From the NCBI RefSeq assembly GCF_004005485.1, contig NZ_RZUL01000002.1:186001-250000 (forward strand): a stretch of 64,000 nucleotides of DNA, written 5' to 3'. The DNA comes from Sphingobium algorifonticola. GTDB lineage: Bacteria; Pseudomonadota; Alphaproteobacteria; Sphingomonadales; Sphingomonadaceae. The notes beneath the pieces are model-generated. The model saw nothing but the letters and a program-made list of their open reading frames with translations. It had not been told where the DNA came from and ran no database searches. A program made the position numbers and the translations under genes. Below are positions 1 through 8,827 of the stretch, piece by piece. Every line of letters begins with the position of its first letter. Within the stretch, counting starts at the first letter, position 1.

Positions 1-75
1 GATGGCCCGGATGACGGCTGGAACGGCCCGATGCCGAGCTTCCTGGCTTTCGGCTTCAACAGCGACGCGGCCTGA
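1..75 (+). CDS. C-terminal fragment of an unidentified protein
   Basis: The window opens inside a reading frame that stays open from base 1 to a TGA at 73-75, giving 24 residues that end FGFNSDAA. Codon use is GC-rich like the neighbours, so this is probably the 3' end of a real gene, but the piece is too short to assign a family. It converges with the oxidoreductase gene at 124-1122. Confidence 0.5.
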   Translation, partial: DGPDDGWNGPMPSFLAFGFNSDAA

Positions 76-123
76 ATATCGCCGGGGACAGGGACTACAG
101 GCCGCTCGCTGAAAACCCCGCCG

Positions 124-1122
124 TCACAGCTTTATCAGCATCTTGCCCATATTCGCGCCGCTGAACAGGCCCAGAAATGCATCGGGTGCCTGCTCCAGCC
201 CGTCGAATATCGTATGCCGCGGCGTCACGTCCCCGCTCTTCAGCATCGCGCCCATGTCCGCCTGAAAAGCAGGGAGATCGGCCAGATGGTCCGAATAGAG
301 GAAGCCTGCGATGCGGATGCGGTTGACGATGATCATCCGCGAAAAGTGGAGCGCCAGCGGGTTGGCGTCATTATAGCCGCCGATCATCCCGCAGATGGCG
401 AAGCGGGCGTCCTTTGTGCTGCAGGCCAGCGCCGCATCCAGATGATCGCCGCCGACATTGTCGAAATAGACGTCGATGCGCCCGTCGATGTCTCGCGTCG
501 CCTGCCGCAACTGGTCGAGCACCGGGCCAGCGCGATAATCGATCACCGCGTCCGCCCCCAACGCCTTCACCCACGCACATTTTTCCGCCCCGCCGGCCGA
601 TCCGATGACGGTCATGCCCTTGGCTTTCGCGATCTGCACGGCGATCGAGCCGACGGCTCCGGCGGCGGCGGACACGAAAACCCGGTCGCCCGCCTGCGCC
701 TGCGCGACCTTCAGCAGGCCGATCCACGCCGTCGCCCCGGTCAGCCCCATGGCGTGCAGGAAGGATTCGAGCGGCACGTCGCTGTCGGGCAGCTTTACGG
801 GCGTCAGCGCCTTGTCGACGATCGCCTCGTCGCGCCAGCCGCCCATGTGGAGCACCTTGTCGCCGACCGCAAAGCCCGGATGGCGGCTTTCGGTCACTTC
901 GCCTGCCGCGCCGCCCGTCATCGGTGCATCGATGCCGAACGGCTCGACATAGCTTTTGCCCGCGTTCATCCGCCCGCGCATATAGGGATCGACCGAAAGC
1001 CAGCGATTGCGGACGCGGATTTCGCCTTCCTCCAGCGACCGTTCGGGCATGTCGCGCAAGGCGAAATGGGCGGCGGTGGGCAGGCCTTCGGGCCGCGACG
1101 TCAGGCACCATGCTCTGGCCAT
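124..1122 (-). CDS. NADP-dependent oxidoreductase, MDR zinc-independent family (CurA / leukotriene B4 dehydrogenase-like)
   Basis: 332 residues, a full-length medium-chain reductase of the type that reduces the C=C bond of alpha,beta-unsaturated ketones or aldehydes with NADPH. The N-terminal part carries the family pattern VDPYMRGRM. The middle carries the nucleotide-binding stretch VFVSAAAGAVGSIAVQIAKAKG, followed by a GADAVIDY segment and a DNVGGDHLDAAL motif typical of this subfamily. The catalytic-zinc ligands of alcohol dehydrogenases are not seen. I chose the ATG at 1122 (protein begins MARAWCL) because AAGGAGAG lies just upstream; a 14-residue longer frame has no such site. The physiological substrate cannot be told from sequence. 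Confidence 0.9.
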   Translation of the reverse strand: MARAWCLTSRPEGLPTAAHFALRDMPERSLEEGEIRVRNRWLSVDPYMRGRMNAGKSYVEPFGIDAPMTGGAAGEVTESRHPGFAVGDKVLHMGGWRDEAIVDKALTPVKLPDSDVPLESFLHAMGLTGATAWIGLLKVAQAQAGDRVFVSAAAGAVGSIAVQIAKAKGMTVIGSAGGAEKCAWVKALGADAVIDYRAGPVLDQLRQATRDIDGRIDVYFDNVGGDHLDAALACSTKDARFAICGMIGGYNDANPLALHFSRMIIVNRIRIAGFLYSDHLADLPAFQADMGAMLKSGDVTPRHTIFDGLEQAPDAFLGLFSGANMGKMLIKL

Positions 1123-1270
1123 GTCATTCTCTCCTTGATGTGTGCGCCGTTCCCGCAGGGGCAATGCCGCTGGCGGATAATGGTTGCACCATAGAGCCGC
1201 TCAGGCCGAAGATGCACGACATAAAAGACCGTTGCACGGTGCCATTGCCTCGCTTATAGCCGGGCGCCTT

Positions 1271-1346
<76 letters not shown>

Positions 1347-1439
1347 GCTTGCTTGAAGTCCGGCGCTGGACCCCCCATTTTCCACGGTAACAGGATCGCG
1401 GGGACATTCCGTCTCGCACCGGGGCGAGGCTTCTGGTTG

Positions 1440-2765
1440 ATGGCGCATGATGACGAGGATTTCCGGCGCGCGCGTGCCGTCCCCAGTGGCCGCATGGCCC
1501 GCTTTGGTGCGTTCGGTCGGCTGGCGGGCGGCGTTGCGGGCAATGTGCTGGCGCAGGGCGCGCGCAAGCTGGCTTCGGGTGAGCGGCCGCAATTGCGCGA
1601 TCTGCTTCTGACGCCCGGTAATGCGAAGCGGCTGACCGATCAGTTGTCCAGCCTGCGCGGCGCGGCGATGAAGCTGGGGCAGATGATTTCGATGGACGCT
1701 GGCGACATGCTGCCGGCCGAACTGACCGAGATCATGGCCCGGCTGCGCGATCGCGCCTATCATATGCCCCCGGCGCAACTCAACACCGTGCTCACCGCCG
1801 CCTGGGGTCCGCAATGGCGGCAGCGCGTCGCCCATTTCGAGGCGCATCCGCTGGCGGCTGCATCGATCGGCCAGGTGCATCGCGCCACGCGCAAGGATGG
1901 CCGCATATTGGCGGTAAAGGTGCAATATCCCGGCGTGCGGGAAAGCATCGATGCCGATGTCGACAATGTCGCGACGCTGCTGCGCCTGTCCGGCCTGCTC
2001 CCGCGGGAAATCGACATCGCGCCGCTGTTGCGCGAAGCCAAGCGCCAGTTGCATGAAGAGGCCGACTATCTGCGCGAGGCCGAGCAGATGGGCCGCTATG
2101 CCAACTTGCTCGCCGACAATCCGCGCTTCGTCATTCCCGCCGCCGATCCGGCGCTGACGACCGAGCGGGTGCTCGCGATGGACTTCATCGAATCCGTGCC
2201 GATCGAACGCCTGGAAAGCGCGCCGCAGGCCGATCGGGATCAGGCGATGGCGCAGTTCATCGGCCTAGTGCTGCGGGAGCTGTTCACCTTCGGCTTCATG
2301 CAGACCGATCCCAATTTCGCCAATTTCCGGTATCAGCCCGAAAGCGGGCGGCTGGTGCTGCTGGATTTCGGGGCGGCGCGGCCTGTCGATCCGGCAGCGG
2401 CCGACGGCTATCGGCGGCTGGTACGGGCAGGGCTGGAGGGGGACCGCGCCGCCGTGCGGCAGGCGTCGCTTGACGTCGGGTTCCTCAAGCCGGCGATCCT
2501 GGAGCGGCATGGGCCGCTGATCGACCGGATGATCGACGTGATCCTGCATGAAACGCGCAAGACCGGGCTGTTCGACTTTGGCGATCGCGCCTTTGTGGGC
2601 GTATTGCGCGAACAGGGAGCGGCGGTCGCGGCTGATCGCGAGGCCTGGCACATACCGCCTGCGGAAACATTGTTCCTTCAGCGCAAGATCAGCGGCACGG
2701 CGCTGCTTGCGGCGCGTCTTAAAGCGCGCGTCGACGTGCGCGGCCTCGCGGAGCCATTCGTTTAG
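1440..2765 (+). CDS. ABC1/AarF/UbiB-family atypical kinase
   Basis: 441 residues. Family hallmarks are present in order: the KxGQ motif in [12 protein letters not shown] (about residue 75), the alanine-rich loop [11 protein letters not shown] (about 140), the lysine motif [11 protein letters not shown], a QTDPNFANF segment replacing the usual DPHPGN loop, and the metal-binding LLDFGAARP. Members are ATP-dependent regulators or kinases linked to ubiquinone biosynthesis or lipid homeostasis. The DPNFANF variant and the absence of obvious C-terminal membrane helices suggest a soluble paralogue rather than classical UbiB. The ATG at 1440 was preferred to an upstream start that would run through the tRNA gene. 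There are no operon partners. Confidence 0.88.
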   Translation: MAHDDEDFRRARAVPSGRMARFGAFGRLAGGVAGNVLAQGARKLASGERPQLRDLLLTPGNAKRLTDQLSSLRGAAMKLGQMISMDAGDMLPAELTEIMARLRDRAYHMPPAQLNTVLTAAWGPQWRQRVAHFEAHPLAAASIGQVHRATRKDGRILAVKVQYPGVRESIDADVDNVATLLRLSGLLPREIDIAPLLREAKRQLHEEADYLREAEQMGRYANLLADNPRFVIPAADPALTTERVLAMDFIESVPIERLESAPQADRDQAMAQFIGLVLRELFTFGFMQTDPNFANFRYQPESGRLVLLDFGAARPVDPAAADGYRRLVRAGLEGDRAAVRQASLDVGFLKPAILERHGPLIDRMIDVILHETRKTGLFDFGDRAFVGVLREQGAAVAADREAWHIPPAETLFLQRKISGTALLAARLKARVDVRGLAEPFV

Positions 2766-2790
2766 GCCCGCGCCACCGCGCTAGATCATG

Positions 2791-2806
2791 TCCTGACCGG
2801 TCAGGA
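2791..2806. repeat. 16-bp perfect palindrome TCCTGACCGGTCAGGA
   Basis: A gapless palindrome lies 26 bp after the ABC1 kinase stop and about 135 bp before the NUDIX gene. With no loop it looks more like a dimeric regulator's binding site than an RNA hairpin. The rest of 2766-2939 shows nothing recognisable. Confidence 0.4.
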
Positions 2807-2939
2807 TCGGCAGTATGCCGGGGCAGGCGATGGCGACGGCGGCGTCGATCTCGACCGAAAGGACGTCCGCATGTGCACAGCCGCGACAATAAGGTCGTAC
2901 AATTTGTCAAGCCAGGGCCGGGCCGATAAGGCGGATGAG

Positions 2940-3731
2940 ATGACTGCCGCGCCTTCCTCCCCGCCGTCTCGCGATGCCGCCACGCTCATCGTTCTGCGTG
3001 ACGGCGTAGAGGGCCAAGATGCCGACGGAGCGCCTCAAATCCTTATGGTGCAGCGTGCCGAAACCATGGCCTTCGCCGCCGGGGCGCTGGTCTTTCCCGG
3101 CGGCGCCGTCGACGCCGACGATCACCGGCTGGCGGCGCAATGGCATGGCGGCCTGCCCGTTGTCGAGGCGGCCGTGCGCATCGCGGCGATCCGGGAAACG
3201 CTGGAAGAAGCGGGGGTGGCGCCCGGGCTGATCGGGGCCGGACCGGCGATGCTGGCGGCGATGCGGGCGAATCTTCAGGCGGGCGCCGCCTTTTCGGCTC
3301 TCGTTCAGGATGCGGGCCTGACGCTCGACCTGTCAGCCCTCACGCCGTTTGCGCGCTGGCACCCGATTGCAGGCGCGAGCGTCCGGCGCATTTTCGACGC
3401 GCGATTCTATATCGCGCGGCACGATCCGGCAGCCGGCGTCGCCAGCGTGGATGCGACCGAGCATGTCGCCCTGTTCTGGGCGAGTGCCCGTGCAGTGCTC
3501 GACCGGTGCGTGTCTGGCGGTCATCATATTCTCTATCCGACTCGCCGCAATCTGGAGCGGCTGGCGCAGTTTACCTCCATCGCCGCGATCCTCGACCATG
3601 CCCGCGCGCTGCCGGTGGAAAAGATCGTGCCGTGGGTGGAGGAACGCGCCGATGGCGCTTATCTCTGCATACCCGGCCATCTGGGCTATCCGGTCACCGC
3701 CGAACCGATCGAAAGCGCCATGCGGAGCTGA
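2940..3731 (+). CDS. NUDIX hydrolase (NUDT19/RNase-like long-insert type)
   Basis: 263 residues. The NUDIX box is split: FPGGAV at about residue 46 is followed, after an insertion of around 30 residues, by AAIRETLEEAGVAPG, so the REx2EExG glutamates that bind Mg2+ are intact. Proteins of this layout hydrolyse nucleoside diphosphate derivatives such as CoA or ADP-linked compounds; the exact substrate is unknown. The ATG at 2940 has AAGGCGG upstream and gives a start just before the conserved beta-strand. The stop overlaps the next gene's start by one base (TGATG), so the extensin-like gene is co-transcribed. Confidence 0.88.
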   Translation: MTAAPSSPPSRDAATLIVLRDGVEGQDADGAPQILMVQRAETMAFAAGALVFPGGAVDADDHRLAAQWHGGLPVVEAAVRIAAIRETLEEAGVAPGLIGAGPAMLAAMRANLQAGAAFSALVQDAGLTLDLSALTPFARWHPIAGASVRRIFDARFYIARHDPAAGVASVDATEHVALFWASARAVLDRCVSGGHHILYPTRRNLERLAQFTSIAAILDHARALPVEKIVPWVEERADGAYLCIPGHLGYPVTAEPIESAMRS

Positions 3732-4459
3732 TGGTGCGCCGTGTCTATCGTCTTGTGCGCGGACTGATCTGGCTTGTGCTGGCCGCCGCTGCGGGGCTGT
3801 CGCTTTATGCGCTGTCCCGTGCCCGGCCGCAGGACATGCCCTGGACGCCGCTCGATCTGGCGCAGCCCGTGGGCCTTTTTACCGGGCGCAAGCTGGCGGC
3901 GCTGACGCAGGATTATCCTGGCTGCCGCGCGGCGCTCGACCGGGCCGGTATCGCCTATGTCGCGCTGGGTCCACGCGGGGCGGGGCAGTGCGCGCATGGC
4001 GATGCGGTCCGCTTGCGGCCAAACGCCGGGGCCATCGCGCTGTCACCCGGAGACGTCGCACCATCCTGCCCGGTGGCCGCCGCCCTCAAATTATGGGAAT
4101 GGCACGTCGTCGAAACTGCCGCGCAGCGGATCTACGGGCAGGGGGTGCGTCAGATAGAAACGCTGGGCAGTTTCAACTGCCGCCGCATGTACGGACGCAG
4201 CGCCGGGCGTTTCAGCGAGCATGCGACCGCAGACGCCATCGACATTGCCGGGTTCGTGCTGACCGACGGACGCCGTGTGCGGGTGGTGGGCGACTGGTCG
4301 GGAACGGACCGCGACGCCCTGTTCCTGCGCGCCGTCCGCGACGGGGCATGCGATCTGTTCGCGACGGTGCTGTCGCCGGACTATAATGCCGCCCATGCCG
4401 ACCATTTCCACCTCGATCAGGCGGAACGTGGCGCCATGGGCGGGCGCATATGCCGCTAG
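3731..4459 (+). CDS. Extensin-like C-terminal domain protein (membrane-anchored)
   Basis: 242 residues: one N-terminal membrane helix (about residues 8-28), then an extensin-like C-terminal domain (PF06904). Conserved cysteines occur in DYPGCRAAL, GQCAHGDAV, PSCPVAAAL, FNCRRMYG and GACDLF. Histidine-aspartate motifs FSEHATADAIDI and NAAHADHFHLD resemble the metal site of LAS-type peptidases, which suggests periplasmic cell-wall hydrolysis, but no activity is established for this family. It is translationally coupled to the NUDIX gene. It converges with the sugar dehydrogenase gene and their stop codons overlap in CTAG. Confidence 0.85.
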   Translation: MVRRVYRLVRGLIWLVLAAAAGLSLYALSRARPQDMPWTPLDLAQPVGLFTGRKLAALTQDYPGCRAALDRAGIAYVALGPRGAGQCAHGDAVRLRPNAGAIALSPGDVAPSCPVAAALKLWEWHVVETAAQRIYGQGVRQIETLGSFNCRRMYGRSAGRFSEHATADAIDIAGFVLTDGRRVRVVGDWSGTDRDALFLRAVRDGACDLFATVLSPDYNAAHADHFHLDQAERGAMGGRICR

Positions 4460-5586
4460 CCAGCCGGTGTCAGTTTCAGCAGCCTGCCCTGTGATCCGCT
4501 GCCGCCGTCTTCCAGCACCCACAAGGCACCGTCCGGTCCCTGTTCGGCTTCGCGGATGCGCGCGCCCATGTCCCACTGGTCGGCTTTGGTGGCGCTGGTA
4601 CCATCGATCTTCACCCGGATAAGCGCCTTGCTGGAAAGGCCGCCGATGAACAGCGATCCCTTCCATGCGGGGAACATCGCGCCATTGTAATAGGCCAGGC
4701 CGCCAGGCGAAATCGCCGGATTCCACCAGAGCTTGGGCGGTTCGTAACCGTCGCTGGCGCTGTGATCGGGAATGTCGCGGCCGTCATAATGATCGCCGTT
4801 GGATACGGCAGGATAGCCATAATTCAGGCCGGGCTTGATGAGGTTTACTTCGTCGCCGCCCTTCGGCCCCATTTCCTGTTCCCAAAGCTGCCCCTTGTCA
4901 TCGAAGGCGATGCCCAGAAGGTTGCGATGGCCATAGGACCAGACCGCCGGATGGAAACCCCTGGCCGCCAGCGGATTGCCTGCGGCCGGGGTGCCGTCCC
5001 GGTTGAGGCGCAGCACTTTGCCCAATGTCGCCTTGGGGTCTTGCGCGGGATCGAACTTCTGCCGCTCGCCATTGGTGAAGAACAGATATTTGCCATCCGG
5101 CGAAAAGGCGATGCGGCCGGAATAATGGCCGTTGCCCGAAACATAGGGTGTTGCCCGAAAGATGATTTTCACATTGTCCAGCATCGCCTTGCCGTCGCTT
5201 GCCTGCGCGAAACTGCCGGTGGCGAGCGCCACGCCCTTGCCGTCCGCGCCGGCTTCCGAAAAGCTGAAATAGACGGTCTTGTCCCGCGCGAAGTCAGGGG
5301 AAAGGACCACATCCATCAATCCGCCCTGACCGGCGCTATCAACCGTCGGGATGCCCGCCACCGGGATTTTCGTGCCGTTCTTCGGATCGAACAGCAGCAT
5401 TTCGCCCTTTTTCTCCGTCACCAGCATGCGCCCGTCGGGCAGGAAGGTCATGGCCCAGGGGGCATCGAAATCGGCGATCGTGGCGGTCTTGAACGGCTTG
5501 GGCGTTTCCTGGCTGTTGGCGGCCCCGCCCCCCGCGCAGGCCAGCAGCGCGAATGGAAGGGCAAAGCTCAAGGGGGACTGGCGCAT
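4456..5586 (-). CDS. PQQ-dependent aldose sugar dehydrogenase-like lipoprotein (Asd/YliI family)
   Basis: 376 residues. The N-terminus MRQSPLSFALPFALLACAGG is a lipoprotein signal with lipobox LLAC, so the mature protein should be attached to the outer or inner membrane on the periplasmic side. The rest is a six-bladed propeller of the glucose/sorbosone dehydrogenase family with typical blocks PWAMTFLPDGRMLVTEKKG, HYSGRIAFSPDGKYLFFTNGER, WSYGHRNLLGIAFD and GPKGGDEVNL. Family members oxidise aldoses with PQQ and pass electrons to the respiratory chain. The ATG at 5586 has GGAG upstream. No PQQ biosynthesis genes are in the window. Confidence 0.88.
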   Translation of the reverse strand: MRQSPLSFALPFALLACAGGGAANSQETPKPFKTATIADFDAPWAMTFLPDGRMLVTEKKGEMLLFDPKNGTKIPVAGIPTVDSAGQGGLMDVVLSPDFARDKTVYFSFSEAGADGKGVALATGSFAQASDGKAMLDNVKIIFRATPYVSGNGHYSGRIAFSPDGKYLFFTNGERQKFDPAQDPKATLGKVLRLNRDGTPAAGNPLAARGFHPAVWSYGHRNLLGIAFDDKGQLWEQEMGPKGGDEVNLIKPGLNYGYPAVSNGDHYDGRDIPDHSASDGYEPPKLWWNPAISPGGLAYYNGAMFPAWKGSLFIGGLSSKALIRVKIDGTSATKADQWDMGARIREAEQGPDGALWVLEDGGSGSQGRLLKLTPAG

Positions 5587-5776
5587 GGAACGATACTCCG
5601 GATGCTGGTGATGCAGGTGCAGGGTACAGCCGGAAATGCCCGTGCGCAAATAAGGTTGCCTTGGTCCTCTCATCTGCCTATATCGCAGTTCGCTTCCTTA
5701 CATCGTTACACATGCAAGGGTCGGCCCGGACGGGTGCGGCGGCAACAAGCCTTCATGGTTTCAATGCGGAGTTTCG

Positions 5777-6301
5777 ATGGCGGATATCGCTGCCCTGACA
5801 CAGATGATTGCGCCGGAGGTGAAGGCCTTGGGCTTCGATCTCGTGCGGGTAAAGCTGTTCGGGTCGGGCGACGACCGCACGCTTCAGATCATGGCCGAAA
5901 ATCCGGTGACGCGACAACTGGTGATCGAGGATTGCGCCGCCATTTCCCGCCGCCTGTCCGATCTGCTGGACGAGACTGACCCGATCGAGGACGCCTATCG
6001 CCTCGAAGTCAGCTCGCCGGGCATCGACCGTCCGCTCACGCGCCCGCACGACTATGACGACTGGAAGGGCCATGAAACCCGCATCACCGTCGAGGAAGCG
6101 GTGGAAGGTCGCAAGACGCTCAAGGGTATCCTCAAGGGGATCGAAGGCGATATCGTCCATCTGGTCGATGCCAAGGTCGGCCGGGTGGAGATTCCCCTCG
6201 TCAACATCACCAGCGCGAAGCTGGTGCTGACCGACGCACTCATTTCTGCTACCATGCCGCTGTCCTCCGAGGGCGCGGACGAGATCGAAACGGAAGGATA
6301 A
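5777..6301 (+). CDS. rimP: Ribosome maturation factor RimP
   Basis: 174 residues, first gene of the translation operon. It contains the RimP N-terminal fold with LGFDLVRVKLFG and the conserved SSPGIDRPLTRPHDY motif, then an SH3-like C-terminal part with a short acidic tail. RimP is needed for late 30S subunit assembly. nusA begins 9 bp after the stop, the standard alphaproteobacterial order. Confidence 0.97.
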   Translation: MADIAALTQMIAPEVKALGFDLVRVKLFGSGDDRTLQIMAENPVTRQLVIEDCAAISRRLSDLLDETDPIEDAYRLEVSSPGIDRPLTRPHDYDDWKGHETRITVEEAVEGRKTLKGILKGIEGDIVHLVDAKVGRVEIPLVNITSAKLVLTDALISATMPLSSEGADEIETEG

Positions 6302-6310
6302 GTTTCAGCC

Positions 6311-7918
6311 ATGGCCAACGCCATTTCCGCCAACAAGGCCGAACTGATCGCGATCGCCAACTCGGTCGCATCGGAAAAGATGATCGACAAGGCGATCGTC
6401 ATCGAAGCGATGGAGGACGCGATCCAGCGCGCCGCGCGCGCCCGCTATGGTGCGGAAAACGACATTCGTGCCAAGCTTGATCCCGACAGCGGCGATCTGC
6501 GTCTGTGGCGTGTTGTCGAAGTGGTCGAGGCGGTCGAGGATTATTTCAAGCAAGTCGATCTGAAAGCGGCCCAGAAGCTTCAACCCGGCGCGACCGTCGG
6601 CGACTTCATCGTCGACCCACTGCCCGCCATCGATCTGGGCCGCATCGACGCGCAGTCCGCCAAGCAGGTCATCTTCCAGAAGGTCCGCGATGCGGAGCGG
6701 GAGCGCCAGCATGAAGAGTTCAAGGATCGCGTCGGCGAAATCATCACCGGCGTGGTCAAGTCGGTCGAGTTCGGCCACGTCGTCGTCAATCTGGGGCGGG
6801 CCGAAGGCGTCATCCGCCGCGATCAGCAGATCCCGCGGGAAGTCGTCCGCGTGGGCGATCGCATCCGCTCGATCATCCTCAATGTCCGCCGGGAAAATCG
6901 CGGGCCGCAGATTTTCCTGTCCCGCGCGCATCCCGACTTCATGAAAAAGCTGTTCGCGCAGGAAGTGCCCGAAATCTACGACGGCATCATTGAGATCAAG
7001 GCGGCCGCGCGCGATCCGGGCAGCCGCGCGAAGATCGGCGTCATCAGCCGCGACAGCAGCATCGACCCGGTCGGTGCCTGCGTCGGCATGAAAGGCAGCC
7101 GCGTGCAGGCCGTCGTGCAGGAAATGCAGGGTGAAAAGATCGACATCATCCCCTGGTCGGAAGATACCGCGACATTCGTCGTCAATGCGCTTCAGCCCGC
7201 GACCGTCAGCCGCGTCGTCATCGACGAGGACGAAAGCCGCATCGAAGTGGTGGTGCCCGACGATCAGTTGTCGCTGGCCATTGGCCGCCGCGGCCAGAAT
7301 GTGCGCCTCGCCAGCCAGCTTACCGGCTCTGCGATCGACATCATGACCGAGGCGGACGCCAGCGAAAAGCGCCAGAAGGAGTTCGTGCAGCGGTCCGAGC
7401 TGTTCCAGAACGAGCTGGACGTCGATGAAACGCTTTCGCAGCTTCTGGTGGCCGAGGGCTTCGGGGAGCTGGAGGAAGTCGCCTATGTCGCGATCGACGA
7501 GCTAGCCAGCATCGAAGGCTTCGATGATGAGCTCGCCGAGGAACTGCAAAGCCGCGCGCTCGAGGCGCTGGAGCGTCGCGAGGCGACTGCGCGCGAGGAA
7601 CGGCGCGGCATGGGCGTGGAAGATGCGCTTGCCGAAATGCCGCATCTCTCCGAAGCGATGCTGGTGACCCTCGGCAAGGCGGGCATCAAGACGCTGGACG
7701 ATCTCGCCGATCTCGCCACCGATGAGCTGATTGCCAAGAAGCGCGTGGATGCGCGTCGTCGCGGCAAGGAAAGCGTCGAGGACAAGGGCGGCATATTGGC
7801 CGAATATGGCCTGAGCGACGAGCAGGGCAACGAAATCATCATGGCCGCCCGCGCGCACTGGTTCGAGGATGAAGCTACCGATGTTGGGGAGGACGCTGTT
7901 GCGGAAACCCCCCAATGA
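6311..7918 (+). CDS. nusA: Transcription termination/antitermination factor NusA
   Basis: 535 residues: an N-terminal RNA polymerase-binding domain (1-130), an S1 domain with ITGVVKSVEFGHVVVNLGRAEG (about 140-205), two KH domains (about 230-370, with CVGMKGSRVQAVVQEM and AIGRRGQNVRLASQL), and a C-terminal helix-hairpin-helix repeat region (about 420-515). It controls pausing, termination and antitermination. The stop is followed by a 120-bp palindromic repeat before ylxR. Confidence 0.97.
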   Translation: MANAISANKAELIAIANSVASEKMIDKAIVIEAMEDAIQRAARARYGAENDIRAKLDPDSGDLRLWRVVEVVEAVEDYFKQVDLKAAQKLQPGATVGDFIVDPLPAIDLGRIDAQSAKQVIFQKVRDAERERQHEEFKDRVGEIITGVVKSVEFGHVVVNLGRAEGVIRRDQQIPREVVRVGDRIRSIILNVRRENRGPQIFLSRAHPDFMKKLFAQEVPEIYDGIIEIKAAARDPGSRAKIGVISRDSSIDPVGACVGMKGSRVQAVVQEMQGEKIDIIPWSEDTATFVVNALQPATVSRVVIDEDESRIEVVVPDDQLSLAIGRRGQNVRLASQLTGSAIDIMTEADASEKRQKEFVQRSELFQNELDVDETLSQLLVAEGFGELEEVAYVAIDELASIEGFDDELAEELQSRALEALERREATAREERRGMGVEDALAEMPHLSEAMLVTLGKAGIKTLDDLADLATDELIAKKRVDARRRGKESVEDKGGILAEYGLSDEQGNEIIMAARAHWFEDEATDVGEDAVAETPQ

Positions 7919-7950
7919 CACGCTAAGCGTTGAACTGACGACGACGGTAA

Positions 7951-8070
7951 TCCTCCCCTGGAAGGGGAGGGGAACCGCCGCGAAGCGGTGGTGGAGGGGT
8001 ATCACCCTCTCGATAGCGGGGACACCCCTCCGTCAGGCTTCGCCTGCCACCTCCCCTTGCAGGGGAGGAT
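7951..8070. repeat. 120-bp GC-rich palindromic repeat between nusA and ylxR
   Basis: The arms TCCTCCCCTGGAAGGGGAGG and CCTCCCCTTGCAGGGGAGGA bracket inner inverted segments (GGTGGTGGAGGGGT and ACCCCTCCGTCAGG with CCGCCGCGAAGCGG). It is one of several related elements in this window (also at 15196-15273 and 49153-49263). Its last bases, AGGGGAGGA, lie 8 bases before the ylxR ATG and form the ribosome binding site. Confidence 0.8.
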
Positions 8071-8077
8071 TTTTGTC

Positions 8078-8818
8078 ATGACTGAACGCCGCTGCATCCT
8101 CTCGGGCGATCGTGCCGATCCCGATGGACTCGTGCGTCTGGCGCTCGGCCCCGATGGTCAGGTTGCGGTCGATCCGCGTGCCAAGGCGCCCGGTCGTGGC
8201 GCATGGATCGGTGTCTCGCGCGCCGAGCTGGAAAAGGCCTTTGCCAAAGGCAAGCTGAAGGGCGCGCTCGTCCGCGCGTTCAAGACAAGCGATATTGCCA
8301 TTCCCGACGATCTGCCCGAACGGATCGACACGGCCCTGCGCGATGCTCTGCTCGACCGGCTGGGGCTGGAGGCGAAGGCATCGATGCTGCTGACCGGATC
8401 GGCCAAGATCGAGGATGCCGCGCGCCGCGGGCAGGTGACGCAGCTTTATCATGCTGCCGATGCGCGGCCCGACGGCAGTCGCAAGCTCGATCAGGCATGG
8501 CGCGTGGGTGAAGATGCCGAAGGCAGTGACAAGGCCGGGATTGTCTTGCCCGTCGGTCGCGACGCCCTATCTAAGGCGATGGGACGCGAAAATGTCGTCC
8601 ACATCGCCGTTACCGACCAGAAGGCCGCCGCCCGGCTGCACAGCGCCCTTGGGCGCTGGCAAAGCTATCTCGGATGCGCTAATGCGGCGCCTTCGCGCGC
8701 GGTCACCCCCTTGTCGGGGGCAGATACCGCCGCTTTGGGCGTTCCGGCCGATCAGAATCAGGAATTGGCCTGCGAACTGGATGGTTCGCGCGCCCAGATG
8801 ACGCAAGTGAAGGGTTAA
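8078..8818 (+). CDS. YlxR-family RNA-binding protein fused to an L7Ae-like domain (DUF448)
   Basis: 246 residues. The first 75 residues are YlxR/DUF448 with the start MTERRCILSGDRADPDGLVR and the conserved PGRGAWIGVSR motif. Residues about 85-195 resemble a ribosomal L7Ae-like RNA-binding fold, a fusion common in alphaproteobacteria. The tail is unassigned. It lies between nusA and infB as usual. The start at 8078 is set by AGGGGAGGA, supplied by the upstream repeat; an earlier in-frame ATG at 7988 would translate the repeat and is rejected. Confidence 0.9.
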   Translation: MTERRCILSGDRADPDGLVRLALGPDGQVAVDPRAKAPGRGAWIGVSRAELEKAFAKGKLKGALVRAFKTSDIAIPDDLPERIDTALRDALLDRLGLEAKASMLLTGSAKIEDAARRGQVTQLYHAADARPDGSRKLDQAWRVGEDAEGSDKAGIVLPVGRDALSKAMGRENVVHIAVTDQKAAARLHSALGRWQSYLGCANAAPSRAVTPLSGADTAALGVPADQNQELACELDGSRAQMTQVKG

Positions 8819-8827
8819 GTTCAGTCA

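Noticed and set aside
7951..8070. Possible CRISPR or IS element end
   Set aside because: There are no regularly spaced direct repeats with unique spacers and no cas or transposase genes; these are single palindromic elements.
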